Source: Ramlibacter ginsenosidimutans
Lineage (GTDB): Bacteria > Pseudomonadota > Gammaproteobacteria > Burkholderiales > Burkholderiaceae_C
DNA length: 64,000 nucleotides
Direction of reading: 5' to 3'
Assembly: GCF_016654015.1 (NCBI RefSeq)
Contig: NZ_JAEPWM010000005.1
Span: 62,001 to 126,000, forward strand
Shown here: piece after piece, positions 17,447 through 25,330 of the stretch
How positions within the stretch are numbered: position 1 is the first letter of the stretch
Layout of the letters: every line of letters starts with the position of its first letter
Notes under the pieces: model-generated
Told to the model about the DNA's origin: nothing
The model's database searches: none
What the model saw: the letters and a program-made list of their open reading frames with translations, nothing else
Made by a program: the position numbers and the translations under genes

Positions 17447-17698
17447 TTACCGGCGCCTGAACAGGCGAAGAACCACCAGCAGGATCACCGCGCCGATCGT
17501 GGCCACGATGATGCTGCCCAACAGACCACCGCCTGCGGACACGCCAAACCTGGTGAAAAGGAAGCCACCTAGGACTGCGCCGATGACACCGACAACCATG
17601 TCGCCCAGAATTCCGAACCCGCCGCCCTTGACCAGCACGCCGGCCAGCCAGCCAGCGATCACGCCGACAATCAGAAACCAGAGAATATCCATTTGCAT
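17447..17698 (-). CDS. GlsB/YeaQ/YmgE family stress-response membrane protein
   Basis: An 83-residue inner-membrane protein with three hydrophobic helices and the family pattern FLIVGVIAGWLAGVLVKGGGFG, GDMVVGVIGAVLGGFLF, ending LRLFRRR. It belongs to the transglycosylase-associated (YeaQ/GlsB) family often induced by envelope or osmotic stress; no enzymatic role is established. ATG 17698 is chosen because the longer frame adds a non-hydrophobic leader; ATG 17692 is also possible. It stands alone between the AI-2E permease and the ABC importer. Confidence 0.9.
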   Translation of the reverse strand: MQMDILWFLIVGVIAGWLAGVLVKGGGFGILGDMVVGVIGAVLGGFLFTRFGVSAGGGLLGSIIVATIGAVILLVVLRLFRRR

Positions 17699-17845
17699 TC
17701 CACGAGTAGCGAAAGAAAAGCACTCTAGCTCAGCACATCCAAGACGTCGGTGCACTGGCGTACATAGGAAGTTCGATTCCTTCCCTCTTGGCGCAGCAAG
17801 CGCTTCTGGTTTCGCACACGCGCGTGCAGCGTGTTGCGCAAGTTG

Positions 17846-18646
17846 TCAATGCAACGGCCGGCCGAGCCGGCGGCTCGCCCTCGAAATGGCGTAGTTCACC
17901 GAGCAGTACAGCATCGCCACCGCAAGGTACACGGGGACGAGCGAGCGGTAGTTGGAGATCAGCACCCTGGCGTTTTGCATCAGTTCGCCGTACGTGACGA
18001 CGTAGCCGAAGGTGGTGTCCTTGACCACGATGACCAGTTGCGCGACGAGTGCCGGGACGATGTAGCGCAGCGCCTGGGGAAAGACGATATGGGCGAAGAC
18101 TCGTGCTTCGTTCAGACCCAAGGCCCTCGCCGCATCCGTCTGGCCGCGGGGAACGGCGAGCACGCCTGCGCGGTACACCTCCGCCACCACGGCGGCGGTG
18201 CTGAGTCCCACGGGCAAGGTCAACATCCAGTAGGCACTCATCTTGATTCCGGCCGACGGGAGGACCAGGAAACACACATAAATGAGCAGCAGGGTCGGCA
18301 CGCCACGCAGGAATTCAATGACCGCGATGGCCGGCCAGCGCGCGAGCCGCAGCCGCGACAGGCGGCCTACCAGGAGCACCAGCCCGACGACCAGCGCGAT
18401 GACGGCCGCCGCTGCCGCCGATGCCAGCGTTCCGAGCAGGCCCTTGCCCAGGTAGACCCAGGTCGTCTTCCAGGCGAAGAATTCCCACAGCCGCCCTTCG
18501 AACTGGCCCGCGGCATGGAAGCGGACCACGATCCCTGCGGCCAGCACGAGCAGCGCCGCCGCGACGGTCACGCTCACGGCCCGGGTGATGGCCTGCGCCT
18601 TGGGATTCAGGTCGCCGAAGAGAATGTCTTCCAGGGTGCGGCTCAT
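17846..18646 (-). CDS. Amino-acid ABC transporter permease (HisM/GltK type), second subunit
   Basis: A 266-residue inner-membrane permease of the polar amino-acid uptake family. The N-terminal region has an extra helix and loop, followed by the core GTLASAAAAAVIALVVGLVLL. The ATPase-docking EAA loop appears as DAARALGLNEARVFAHIVFPQALRYIVPAL. Its ATG overlaps the stop of the preceding permease gene by 4 bp (ATGA). Together with the receptor at 19309 it forms an importer for an amino acid or related compound, but no ATP-binding subunit gene follows. Confidence 0.9.
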   Translation of the reverse strand: MSRTLEDILFGDLNPKAQAITRAVSVTVAAALLVLAAGIVVRFHAAGQFEGRLWEFFAWKTTWVYLGKGLLGTLASAAAAAVIALVVGLVLLVGRLSRLRLARWPAIAVIEFLRGVPTLLLIYVCFLVLPSAGIKMSAYWMLTLPVGLSTAAVVAEVYRAGVLAVPRGQTDAARALGLNEARVFAHIVFPQALRYIVPALVAQLVIVVKDTTFGYVVTYGELMQNARVLISNYRSLVPVYLAVAMLYCSVNYAISRASRRLGRPLH

Positions 18647-19305
18647 CGCAGGATCCGCACCTTCCTGTCCAGGGTGGCGCCCGCCCAGGCGATGAGCAAG
18701 CCCGATGCCAGATACATCGCAGCAGCCGCTGCGAACGCGGAGATGCCGCCGGCGGAGTCGTTGGCGATCTTGGCCACCAGCGTCGTGAGTTCCCGGCCCG
18801 GGAGGGGGACCTGGGATGCCAGTGAAGTCGACAACATCAGCGCGATGAGCAGGGAGGTCATCGGTTGCACGACCGAGCGCAGCGCCTGCGGCAACACAAT
18901 CGAAGAGATGATGACCAGGGGACCCATGCCCAGGCTGCGTGCGGCCTCGACCTGGCCGCGATTGACCGTGTTGATACCCGTGCGCACATAGTCCGCCGTG
19001 AATGCGGAGCACACCAGCGCGAGGGTCAGGATCACGCTTGGCTCATAGTCGATCACGACCTTGAGATCCGGCAGCGCGAACACGATGAAGATCAGCAGCG
19101 CGACGCCCGGAATGTTGCGGAAGACCTCGACGTAGCCGGTCAGCACGAAACGAAGCGGCCGCAGCGGCAGGAGCAGGGCGACCGTCACGACGATGCCCAG
19201 CGCGAAGCCGGCCACGAAGGACAGGGCCGTGAGCTTCCAGGTGAGCAAAAGGGCCTGTCCGAAGGCCGGCCCGTAGTCGGCCAGGAGCCGCAAGACACTG
19301 CCCAT
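18643..19305 (-). CDS. Amino-acid ABC transporter permease, first subunit
   Basis: This 220-residue membrane protein is typical of HisQ/HisM-type permeases. It begins ADYGPAFGQALLLTWKLTALSF, has EVFRNIPGVALLIFIVFALP (the usual family motif is FRGTPLLVQ), and carries an EAA loop, EAARSLGMGPLVIISSIVLPQALR. It lies 3 bp after the receptor gene and overlaps the next permease by 4 bp, so the three are co-translated. The R-N-I-P variant suggests a subfamily other than the classical glutamine or histidine systems. Confidence 0.9.
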   Translation of the reverse strand: MGSVLRLLADYGPAFGQALLLTWKLTALSFVAGFALGIVVTVALLLPLRPLRFVLTGYVEVFRNIPGVALLIFIVFALPDLKVVIDYEPSVILTLALVCSAFTADYVRTGINTVNRGQVEAARSLGMGPLVIISSIVLPQALRSVVQPMTSLLIALMLSTSLASQVPLPGRELTTLVAKIANDSAGGISAFAAAAAMYLASGLLIAWAGATLDRKVRILR

Positions 19306-19308
19306 CGA

Positions 19309-20211
19309 TCAGGGAAGCGGTGGCGGCGTCGGAACGTTCTTGCTGCCGGTGCGCTGCCCGATGCTCACCGTCCACAGCTTGGCCCAGGTGCCATCGGCTT
19401 CGATCTTCTTCAGGAAGGCATTGACGAAGGCTATGCCGTCCGAGCCCTTGGGCAGCCCGACTCCGTACGGGTCTTGCGGACCGAAGGGCGCACCAGCCAG
19501 ACGCGCGTCGCCGGCGCCGAGGCTCAGGACGTTGAGCAGCAGCGTGTAGTCGGTCACGTAGGCGTCCACGCGACCCTGGCGCAGGGCATCGAGGGCTTCC
19601 TGGTGGGTCTGGAACTCCTGCACGATCGCCTTGGGCGCGAATTGCGCAAGGATGGCGGGCCCCGTCGACCCCGCCTGGGTGGCGGTCTTCTTGCCGGCGA
19701 GATCGTTATAGGACTGGATCGCCTTGTTGTCAGTCTTGACCAGCACCCCCGCCTGCGAGGTGTAGTAAGGCCCGGCGAAGGAAATCTTCTCCGCGCGGGC
19801 AGGGGTGATGGAATAGGTGGCCAGCACCATGTCCACCTGGTCATTGATCAGCACCTGTTCGCGCGTGGACGACGTGACCTGCGTGAATCGGTACTTGGCC
19901 CCATCGCCCAGGATGTAGCGAGTGAGGAGCTGGGCCACACCCGCATCGAAACCGCGGATCTTGCCGTCCTTCTCGTTGAGTTGCGAGAAAAGGTTCGACG
20001 TCTGGGTGCCACCGAGACGCAGCGTGCCGGCCTGCTTGATCTTGCTTGCCCATTTGTTCGACGCGATGGTTGCAGCGTCGGCAACGGGGCCGTGAGCGAC
20101 CAGCGAGTCGAATGCTGCCGCATCGATGGGTGTGCCTTGTGCAAAAAGCGGCGTACCGGTCGCAACTGCCAGTGCGACCAAGGTGGCTTTCAGGATGGAT
20201 GGGATCGACAT
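19309..20211 (-). CDS. Amino-acid ABC transporter substrate-binding protein
   Basis: A 300-residue periplasmic receptor. ATG 20211 gives a signal peptide (MSIPSILKATLVALAVATG, cleavage after PLFAQ). The mature protein has family 3 solute-binding motifs: GFDAGVAQLLTRYILGD, the binding-site segment YSITPARAEKISFAGPYYTSQAGVLVK, and DLAGKKTATQAGSTG. It should capture a polar amino acid or an opine-like ligand. It is the first gene of the operon. Upstream, 171 bp away, lies the truncated IclR gene on the same strand, perhaps the former regulator. Confidence 0.9.
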   Translation of the reverse strand: MSIPSILKATLVALAVATGTPLFAQGTPIDAAAFDSLVAHGPVADAATIASNKWASKIKQAGTLRLGGTQTSNLFSQLNEKDGKIRGFDAGVAQLLTRYILGDGAKYRFTQVTSSTREQVLINDQVDMVLATYSITPARAEKISFAGPYYTSQAGVLVKTDNKAIQSYNDLAGKKTATQAGSTGPAILAQFAPKAIVQEFQTHQEALDALRQGRVDAYVTDYTLLLNVLSLGAGDARLAGAPFGPQDPYGVGLPKGSDGIAFVNAFLKKIEADGTWAKLWTVSIGQRTGSKNVPTPPPLP

Positions 20212-20349
20212 TGATTTTCTCGGTGGGTGTGTACCGCCAGCGAATGTATAGCAGTCCTGCGCGGGTGGGACGGAGGCCCGCGAATTGCCGGGCTGCACGA
20301 TGCAGAAGTTCAGGTACGCCATCGACGTCGCCTGTGCAAGCTTGGCTGC

Positions 20350-20373
20350 GGCACGCCGGCACGCCGGCACGCG
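20350..20373. repeat. Short tandem repeat, 8-bp unit x 3
   Basis: Three consecutive 8-bp units (GGCACGCC, GGCACGCC, GGCACGCG) lie in the gap between the ABC receptor gene and the truncated IclR gene. They are probably replication slippage in GC-rich DNA; no function is suggested. Confidence 0.6.
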
Positions 20374-20382
20374 TGGCCCTCC

Positions 20383-20880
20383 TCATCGCTCCGCTTCCGC
20401 AATTTCGAGCTTGCGCAGGATGCGCTCCTTCAGAAGGAGCAGCGTCGGTGCGAGTTCGCGCACCACGGCGTCGAAGGCTTCCGCCGATGAGACGCTGACG
20501 TTCAGGGAGTAGTACGCGCCCTGGAACACCAGCGGAGCGGCGACGGCGGCGACTTCGGGTTGCCACGATGCGGCGCAGTAGCCCAGGGTCGCAACGCTCT
20601 CGATGGCGAGCGAGATCCCGGGGCCCAGGCTGCGCCCCTGGCCGGCGCGCGCTTCCCGGAAGTGCGCGAGCAACGCCTTGCGCTTGGCTTCCGGCGCACT
20701 CGCGAGGTACGCCTGGCCCAGGGACGTCAACTCCATCGGCACGCGCTGTCCCGAGACCACGGTGCGAAGCGAAGGGCGACGGTTGTAGCGGATCGATTCC
20801 AGGTACACCATCTCGTCGCGATCCGGTGCGGCGAGTCCGACGTTGAGCTTCCTCGTTTCGGCCACTTGCCGCATCAGCGG
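20383..20880 (-). pseudogene. Truncated IclR-family regulator (effector domain only)
   Basis: This frame encodes only the C-terminal effector-binding domain of an IclR regulator. It starts abruptly at PLMRQVAETRKLNVGLAAPD and includes MVYLESIRYN, LTSLGQAYLA and a C-terminal ELAPTLLLLKERILRKL. The helix-turn-helix half is missing. Homology stops at about 20880, exactly where the oppositely oriented acetate-CoA ligase fragment begins, marking a deletion junction. An internal ATG at 20874 could give a 163-residue fragment without DNA-binding ability. It is probably non-functional. Confidence 0.8.
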
Positions 20881-21449
20881 CGGAGCGCGCCGCGCGCGAG
20901 CTGGGTGGCCGCGTGGTGCTGAAGATCCTCTCGGGCGAGATCACGCACAAGAGCGACGTCGGCGGCGTGGCCGTCGGCGTGACGCCGGAGCAGATCGGCG
21001 CGCGGCTCGGCGCGATGGCCGATGAAGTCGAAGCCAAGGCGCGCGTGCGGCCGACGCGCTTCCTCGTGCAGGAAATGGTCACGGGGGGCACGGAGTTGAT
21101 CCTGGGCATGCACCGCGATCCGCTCGGCACCGCGATCCTGCTCGGGATGGGCGGAGTGACGGCGGAACTGTTCCAGGACACCACCATGCGCCTGCTGCCG
21201 CCGCAGGGCGGCCTGGGCCGCGACGAAGTGCTGTCCATGGCGCGCGAGCTCAAGACCTGGCCGCTGCTGGATGGCTTCCGTGGCCGCCCGAAGGCCGATG
21301 TCGCCGCGCTGGTCGATGCCATCGTCGCTTTCTCGCGGATGGCCAGCCAGCTGGGGGACCGGCTGGTGGAGGCGGAGATCAATCCCGTGTTCGTCTTGCC
21401 GGAAGGCCGCGGGGTACGGGCGGCGGACGGTGTGGTCGTCTTGCGCTGA
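20877..21449 (+). pseudogene. C-terminal fragment of an ADP-forming acetate-CoA ligase family protein
   Basis: From AERAARELGGRVVLKILS through EITHKSDVGGVAVG and VQEMVTGGTELILGMHRDP to LVEAEINPVFVLPEG, this is the ATP-grasp C-terminal part of an acyl-CoA synthetase (NDP-forming). The roughly 500-residue N-terminal CoA-binding and ligase domains are absent. The match begins at about 20877, back-to-back with the IclR fragment. A GTG at 20913 could yield 178 residues but no complete enzyme. One deletion removing the 5' parts of two divergent genes explains both fragments. Confidence 0.8.
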
Positions 21450-21454
21450 GTGCG

Positions 21455-21610
21455 ATGAGCATCGTCGACGATTACCTGGCGGCCGCGGAGCGTAAGGCAG
21501 CCACGCTGACGGCAGTGAACCAGTTGCATCGCGCCGGTGGACGCTATGCGTTGTTCACCATGTGCGTCGGCGTGGGGCAGGGTATCGCGATCGTGCTCGA
21601 ACGGGTGTAA
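21455..21610 (+). pseudogene. Chimeric thiolase C-terminal remnant
   Basis: A 51-codon frame begins MSIVDDYLAAAERKAA, which looks like an unrelated N-terminus, and continues TLTAVNQLHRAGGRYALFTM followed by CVGVGQGIAIVLERV. The second part is the extreme C-terminus of acetyl-CoA acetyltransferase, including the catalytic Cys region CVGVGQG. The catalytic core and the HPLG motif are gone. This is a second deletion junction 6 bp downstream of the ligase fragment, showing repeated loss in what was probably a CoA-dependent catabolic operon. Confidence 0.75.
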
Positions 21611-21619
21611 GGTCGCGCC

Positions 21620-22105
21620 ATGGACCTGCCTGCGCACCAGCTCACGATGACCGTGCTCATGACGCCGGACACCGCGAACTTCTCGGGGAACGTCCATGGC
21701 GGGCATTTGCTCAAGTGGCTGGACCAGGTGGCGTACGCCTGCGCGAGCCGCTACGCGGCTCGCTACGTCGTTACCGTGTCCGTCGACGAGGTGACGTTCC
21801 GCGAACCGATCTTCGTCGGCGAGCTGGTGACTTTCCTGGCCAGCGTGAACCACACCGGGACCACGTCGATGGAGATCGGCATCAAGGTGCTCGCGATGGA
21901 CATCCGCAGCCAGGCGCAACGCCACGTCAACAGCTGCTTCTTCACGATGGTCGCGGTGGACGAGGACCGCAAGCCCGTCGCCGTCCCTGCACTGCAGCCG
22001 TCCACGCCGGACGAGAAGCGCCGAAACGAGGCAGCGAAGCTGCGCAAGGTGCTGCGCCGGGAGTTCAGCGAACGGTTCGCGGCCGTGATGGAGCAGGGGG
22101 GATAA
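21620..22105 (+). CDS. Acyl-CoA thioesterase, hotdog fold (YciA/BACH-like)
   Basis: A 161-residue single-hotdog acyl-CoA hydrolase. It carries MTPDTANFSGNVHGGHLLKWLD, the YciA/ACOT signature with the NxxGxxxGG turn and the catalytic Asp (about residue 34), and ends in a charged helix. These enzymes release CoA from acyl-CoAs and can relieve CoA trapping. It is intact although it lies 9 bp behind the thiolase remnant, so it may be the surviving last gene of the decayed operon and may now lack its original promoter. Confidence 0.9.
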   Translation: MDLPAHQLTMTVLMTPDTANFSGNVHGGHLLKWLDQVAYACASRYAARYVVTVSVDEVTFREPIFVGELVTFLASVNHTGTTSMEIGIKVLAMDIRSQAQRHVNSCFFTMVAVDEDRKPVAVPALQPSTPDEKRRNEAAKLRKVLRREFSERFAAVMEQGG

Positions 22106-22160
22106 GCTCCCCGCCGCTGCGCGCTGTTGGAAGTTGACGGCGCACCGATGCTGCGGCCCG

Positions 22161-23501
22161 TCAGGCGACAGCCATGTGGTCCATGGAAATTTTCCGGACG
22201 CGGGAGAGCGCTCGGGCCAGCGTGTCCAGCTCCACGGACCCGAGTGCGAGCCGGAGGGCGTGAGGGGCCGACGGCGTCGTGCAATAAGGTTCCGCCGTCG
22301 AGACCGAAACGTGCTCTTGCATCAGCGCTGTCGCGACCCGATCGGCACGAGCCCCTTCCGTCAAGGGCAACCAGCAGAAGTACGAAGAGGGATGACCCAC
22401 GGTGCGCAATGGCTGCAGGAGCTTCGTGGCCAGGGCTTGCCGTCTCGCTGCATCCTTGCGCTTCTCCGCTTCCAGTCGCGCGGCGGTGCCGTCCTCCAGC
22501 CAGCGGCAGGCCAGGGCCGTCATGAGGGCGGGGCTGTTCCAGGTCGTCGCCCGTATGGCGCGTTCGAGCTTGGGCACGACTTCCCCCGGCGCAGCGAGGA
22601 ACCCGACACGCAGGCCCGTGGCGATGCTCTTCGAGACGCCCGACACGTAGATCGTTCTCTCTGGCGCCAAGGCGGCCAGCGGCGCAGGCGCGTCCGCTGC
22701 GAGGAAGGCGTAAGCGGCGTCCTCGATCAGTACCAGGTCGTGCTTGCGCGCGATCGAAACCAGGTTGCGGCGTCGATTGGCGCTCATCACCCAGCCTAGC
22801 GGGTTGTGCAGGGTCGGCATCGTGTAGACCGCCCGCACGGGTCGGCGCTTGCACAGGGTCTCCAGGACGTTCAGGTCCGGCCCATCGCCTGCGGCCGGGA
22901 GCGGAAGCAGTTCAAGGCGGAAGCCGTCGGCGAGAACCTTGAAGCCGGGATACGTCAGTGCATCGACCGCGACCACGTCGCCCGGCTTGAGCAGCGCCAT
23001 CGCCGTCACGGCCAGGCCATGCTGCGCTCCATCCACGAGCAGGACCCGATCCGCAGGCACGGCCACGCCCCGCGTCCGCAGATGCCTGCCGACGATGTTG
23101 CGATCTTGCGGCCGGCCGCCGTGCGGCTGATAGCGCAGGAACGAGTCGACGTCACCGGACGCGGCAAGCTGCCGCAACGCCTGCCGAAGCAGGTCACCCT
23201 GCCCGGCGACCGAGGGATAGTTGAAGTTCAGGTCCACGACGTCGGCTGCCACGGCGAACTGATCGATGCCCTGGCCGCGCGGCAGCGCCGTTTCCTTGAC
23301 GAAGGTACCGCGGCCCGTCTCTCCGCTCGTGAGACCCATGGCTCCGAGTTCAGCGTAAACGCGCGAGGCCGTCACCAGCGCCAGGCCTTCTGCCGCCGCG
23401 AGCTGCCGGTGGGTCGGCAACTGGGTCCCCGGACGGAGCCTTCCGCTGCGAATGTCGGTGGCAAAGCGGTCGACGAGTTCCTTATAGCGAGAGCGGGGCA
23501 T
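22161..23501 (-). CDS. MocR/PdxR-type regulator: GntR winged helix fused to a PLP aminotransferase domain
   Basis: From ATG 23501, about 446 residues. The N-terminus is a GntR-type winged helix (RYKELVDRFATDIRSGRLRPGTQLPTHRQLA...). A linker follows, then a fold-type I aminotransferase domain with SGVSKSIATGLRVGFLAAP, whose Lys would bind pyridoxal phosphate, and DAAYAFL (the Asp for the pyridine nitrogen). MocR proteins sense PLP or amino compounds. It is divergent from the DJ-1/PfpI gene with an AT-rich inverted repeat between them, so that gene is its probable target. A longer start at 23522 is possible. Confidence 0.9.
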   Translation of the reverse strand: MPRSRYKELVDRFATDIRSGRLRPGTQLPTHRQLAAAEGLALVTASRVYAELGAMGLTSGETGRGTFVKETALPRGQGIDQFAVAADVVDLNFNYPSVAGQGDLLRQALRQLAASGDVDSFLRYQPHGGRPQDRNIVGRHLRTRGVAVPADRVLLVDGAQHGLAVTAMALLKPGDVVAVDALTYPGFKVLADGFRLELLPLPAAGDGPDLNVLETLCKRRPVRAVYTMPTLHNPLGWVMSANRRRNLVSIARKHDLVLIEDAAYAFLAADAPAPLAALAPERTIYVSGVSKSIATGLRVGFLAAPGEVVPKLERAIRATTWNSPALMTALACRWLEDGTAARLEAEKRKDAARRQALATKLLQPLRTVGHPSSYFCWLPLTEGARADRVATALMQEHVSVSTAEPYCTTPSAPHALRLALGSVELDTLARALSRVRKISMDHMAVA

Positions 23502-23518
23502 GGGCGAGCGTATCCATG

Positions 23519-23534
23519 ACAATTATTTGATTGT
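23519..23534. promoter_or_regulatory. AT-rich inverted repeat, putative MocR operator
   Basis: ACAAT-TATTTG-ATTGT forms a 5-bp-arm inverted repeat in a short AT-rich patch between the MocR-type gene and the DJ-1-like gene. The patch stands out in very GC-rich surroundings, as expected for a divergent promoter/operator. Confidence 0.5.
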
Positions 23535-23587
23535 AATGAATGGCCCCCGTACGATGGCCCTCTATTCCGGGAACAAACGAGACCTCC

Positions 23588-24184
23588 ATGCACATCACCA
23601 TCCTCACGTTCGAGGGCTACAACGAACTCGACTCGTTCATCGCGCTCGGCATCCTGAACCGGATCAGGAAGCCGGACTGGAAAGTGTCCATCGCCTGTCC
23701 TGCGCCGCAGGTTCGCTCCATGAACGGCGTGACCGTGCTCGCGCAAGCGACGCTGGAGGAAGCCGCCACCGCCGACGCGGTCATCGTGGGCAGCGGAATG
23801 CGGACGAGAGAGGTCGTGGCCGACCAGGCGCTGATGGCGCGCCTGAAGCTGGATTCGACGCGCCAGCTTCTCGGAGCGCAATGCTCCGGCACGCTGGTCC
23901 TGGCGAAACTGGGGCTGCTGGACGAGGTGCCCGCCTGCACCGACCTCACGACGAAGCCATGGGTGCAGGAAGCGGGCGTCTCCGTTCTCGACCAGCCGTT
24001 CTTCGCCAAAGGCAACGTCGCGACGGCGGGTGGCTGCCTGGCTTCGCAGTATCTGGCTACCTGGCTCATTGCACGGCTGCAAGGAATCGAGGCTGCCCGC
24101 AGCGCCATGCACTACGTTGCGCCCGTAGGCGAAAAGGACCTCTTCGTCACCCGGGCCCTGCAGAACGTGCAGCCCTATCTCTGA
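23588..24184 (+). CDS. DJ-1/PfpI family protein
   Basis: A 198-residue class I glutamine-amidotransferase-like protein. It starts MHITILTFEGYNELDSFIALG at ATG 23588, has the strand VIVGSGMRTREVV, and the nucleophile elbow LGAQCSGTLVLAKLG with a Cys near residue 100. The family includes isonitrile hydratases, glyoxalase III-like enzymes and AraC sensor domains; FEGYNELDSF resembles the isonitrile-hydratase/cyclohexyl-isocyanide branch. It is divergent from the MocR-type regulator gene (86 bp), its probable controller. The substrate is unknown. Confidence 0.85.
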   Translation: MHITILTFEGYNELDSFIALGILNRIRKPDWKVSIACPAPQVRSMNGVTVLAQATLEEAATADAVIVGSGMRTREVVADQALMARLKLDSTRQLLGAQCSGTLVLAKLGLLDEVPACTDLTTKPWVQEAGVSVLDQPFFAKGNVATAGGCLASQYLATWLIARLQGIEAARSAMHYVAPVGEKDLFVTRALQNVQPYL

Positions 24185-24350
24185 GTGCGGTGAGCACACG
24201 ACGAGAGGGCGCGCTCACTGGCTGGCATTGCGAACGTCTGCTTCGGGCCGAGCCGGCGTATTGATCGGCTTGCGTGCATGTGCCGGGCGCCGTGAATGAC
24301 ATCGCATCGAAAGAACATCCTTGAAGGGAATTCTTCGGCGACCTTGGCCG

Positions 24351-24701
24351 TCAACGCTTGCGCGCCTTGCGCTTCGGGGGCGCGATCTCCGCGCTTTCCA
24401 GCCACTGCAGCGTCTCGACGTAGAGCAAGAACCGCCGCAGGTACTCCGGCGAAATCTCGCGCATCATCCCCAGCGACCGCAACACCAGCGCATGCGAATT
24501 CAGCGGCCCCGCGTTCGCCGGCCCGCGCGCGAGCGCCTCGTCGAATTTCGCCGAGGCGAGCTGGCTGCCCCACGCACGCTTGAAGCGCCGCACGCTCGCG
24601 AGTTCTTCCGGGTCGTGCACTTCGCCGGGCTGCAACGGCTCCGCCGCGGCTTCGCGCGCGCGGCGGATATACGCGTTGAGTTCGGCGAGCGGATTCGTCA
24701 T
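24351..24701 (-). CDS. DUF2894 domain-containing protein
   Basis: A 116-residue soluble protein. It opens MTNPLAELNAYIRRAREAAA, continues VRRFKRAWGSQLASAKFDEALARGP and HALVLRSLGMMREISPEYLRRFLLYVETLQWLE, and ends in a basic tail, KRKARKR. This layout is that of DUF2894, a beta/gammaproteobacterial family of unknown function that follows DUF802/OmpA genes. Its ATG overlaps the OmpA/MotB-like stop by 4 bp, so it is translated with the complex. It is likely a cytoplasmic accessory subunit of the putative motor. Confidence 0.8.
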   Translation of the reverse strand: MTNPLAELNAYIRRAREAAAEPLQPGEVHDPEELASVRRFKRAWGSQLASAKFDEALARGPANAGPLNSHALVLRSLGMMREISPEYLRRFLLYVETLQWLESAEIAPPKRKARKR

Positions 24702-25330
24702 GGCTTGGCGGCCGTGCGCGGCACCGGCGCCATCTCCACGCGGCGGTTCTGCGCGCGCCCCTGCTCGGTCCCATTCGACGCGACCGGCTGCTCGGCACCG
24801 AACGCCGCGGCGAACACCTGCGACGATGGCATGCCTTCCTCGATCAACGCGCGCGTGACGGTGAGCGCGCGCTGCGCGGACAACTCGAGATTGTCCTCGT
24901 AGCGGCGGTTGCCGCGCTGCACGCCGCGGTCGTCGGTGAAGCCGCTGACCATCAGCAGCTCCTTGCGCTCGCCGAGGTAAACGCGCAGCGGCTGCACCAA
25001 AGTCTGCAGCAGCTGCCGGCCCTCGGGCCGCAGCTCGTCGGAGCCGAGCGCGAACAGCACGCTGCCGCTGATCCCGATCTTGCCGTGCTCCAGCGTCACG
25101 CGTCCCGACGCGAGCGGGATGGCCAGCGCGCGCTCCAGCGCCATGCGCCGCTGCTCCTCGATGCGGCGCTTCTCGATCTCGGACTGCAGGCTGTTGACCA
25201 GGTCGATCTGCGTGACGAGCACGCCCAGCAGCACGAGCACGAACGCGCCGAGCAGGCTGGTCATCAGATCGCCGAAGACCGCCCACACCGGCGCGGCGAG
25301 GCCCTCGTCGATGTCTTCGCTTTCGGTCAT
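24698..25330 (-). CDS. OmpA/MotB-like protein (ZorB-like) with one membrane helix
   Basis: A 210-residue protein. A short N-terminus is followed by one membrane helix, VFGDLMTSLLGAFVLVLLGV, with a conserved Asp (D21) at its start, matching the ion-conducting Asp of MotB and ZorB. A coiled-coil linker (residues 45-70) leads to an OmpA domain with FALGSDELRPEGRQLL, NLELSAQRALTV and QNRRVEM, which binds peptidoglycan. It overlaps both neighbours by 4 bp. With the DUF802 protein it should form a proton-driven stator-like complex in the inner membrane. Confidence 0.85.
   Translation of the reverse strand: MTESEDIDEGLAAPVWAVFGDLMTSLLGAFVLVLLGVLVTQIDLVNSLQSEIEKRRIEEQRRMALERALAIPLASGRVTLEHGKIGISGSVLFALGSDELRPEGRQLLQTLVQPLRVYLGERKELLMVSGFTDDRGVQRGNRRYEDNLELSAQRALTVTRALIEEGMPSSQVFAAAFGAEQPVASNGTEQGRAQNRRVEMAPVPRTAAKP

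Noticed and set aside
17767..17780. T-arm-like sequence GGAAGTTCGATTCC suggesting a tRNA
   Set aside because: No acceptor stem, D-arm, anticodon arm or CCA end can be built around it, and the T-stem pairs imperfectly.
20350..20373. Three tandem 8-bp units as a possible CRISPR or iteron array
   Set aside because: Units are directly adjacent with no spacers and too few to be iterons; slippage is a simpler explanation.
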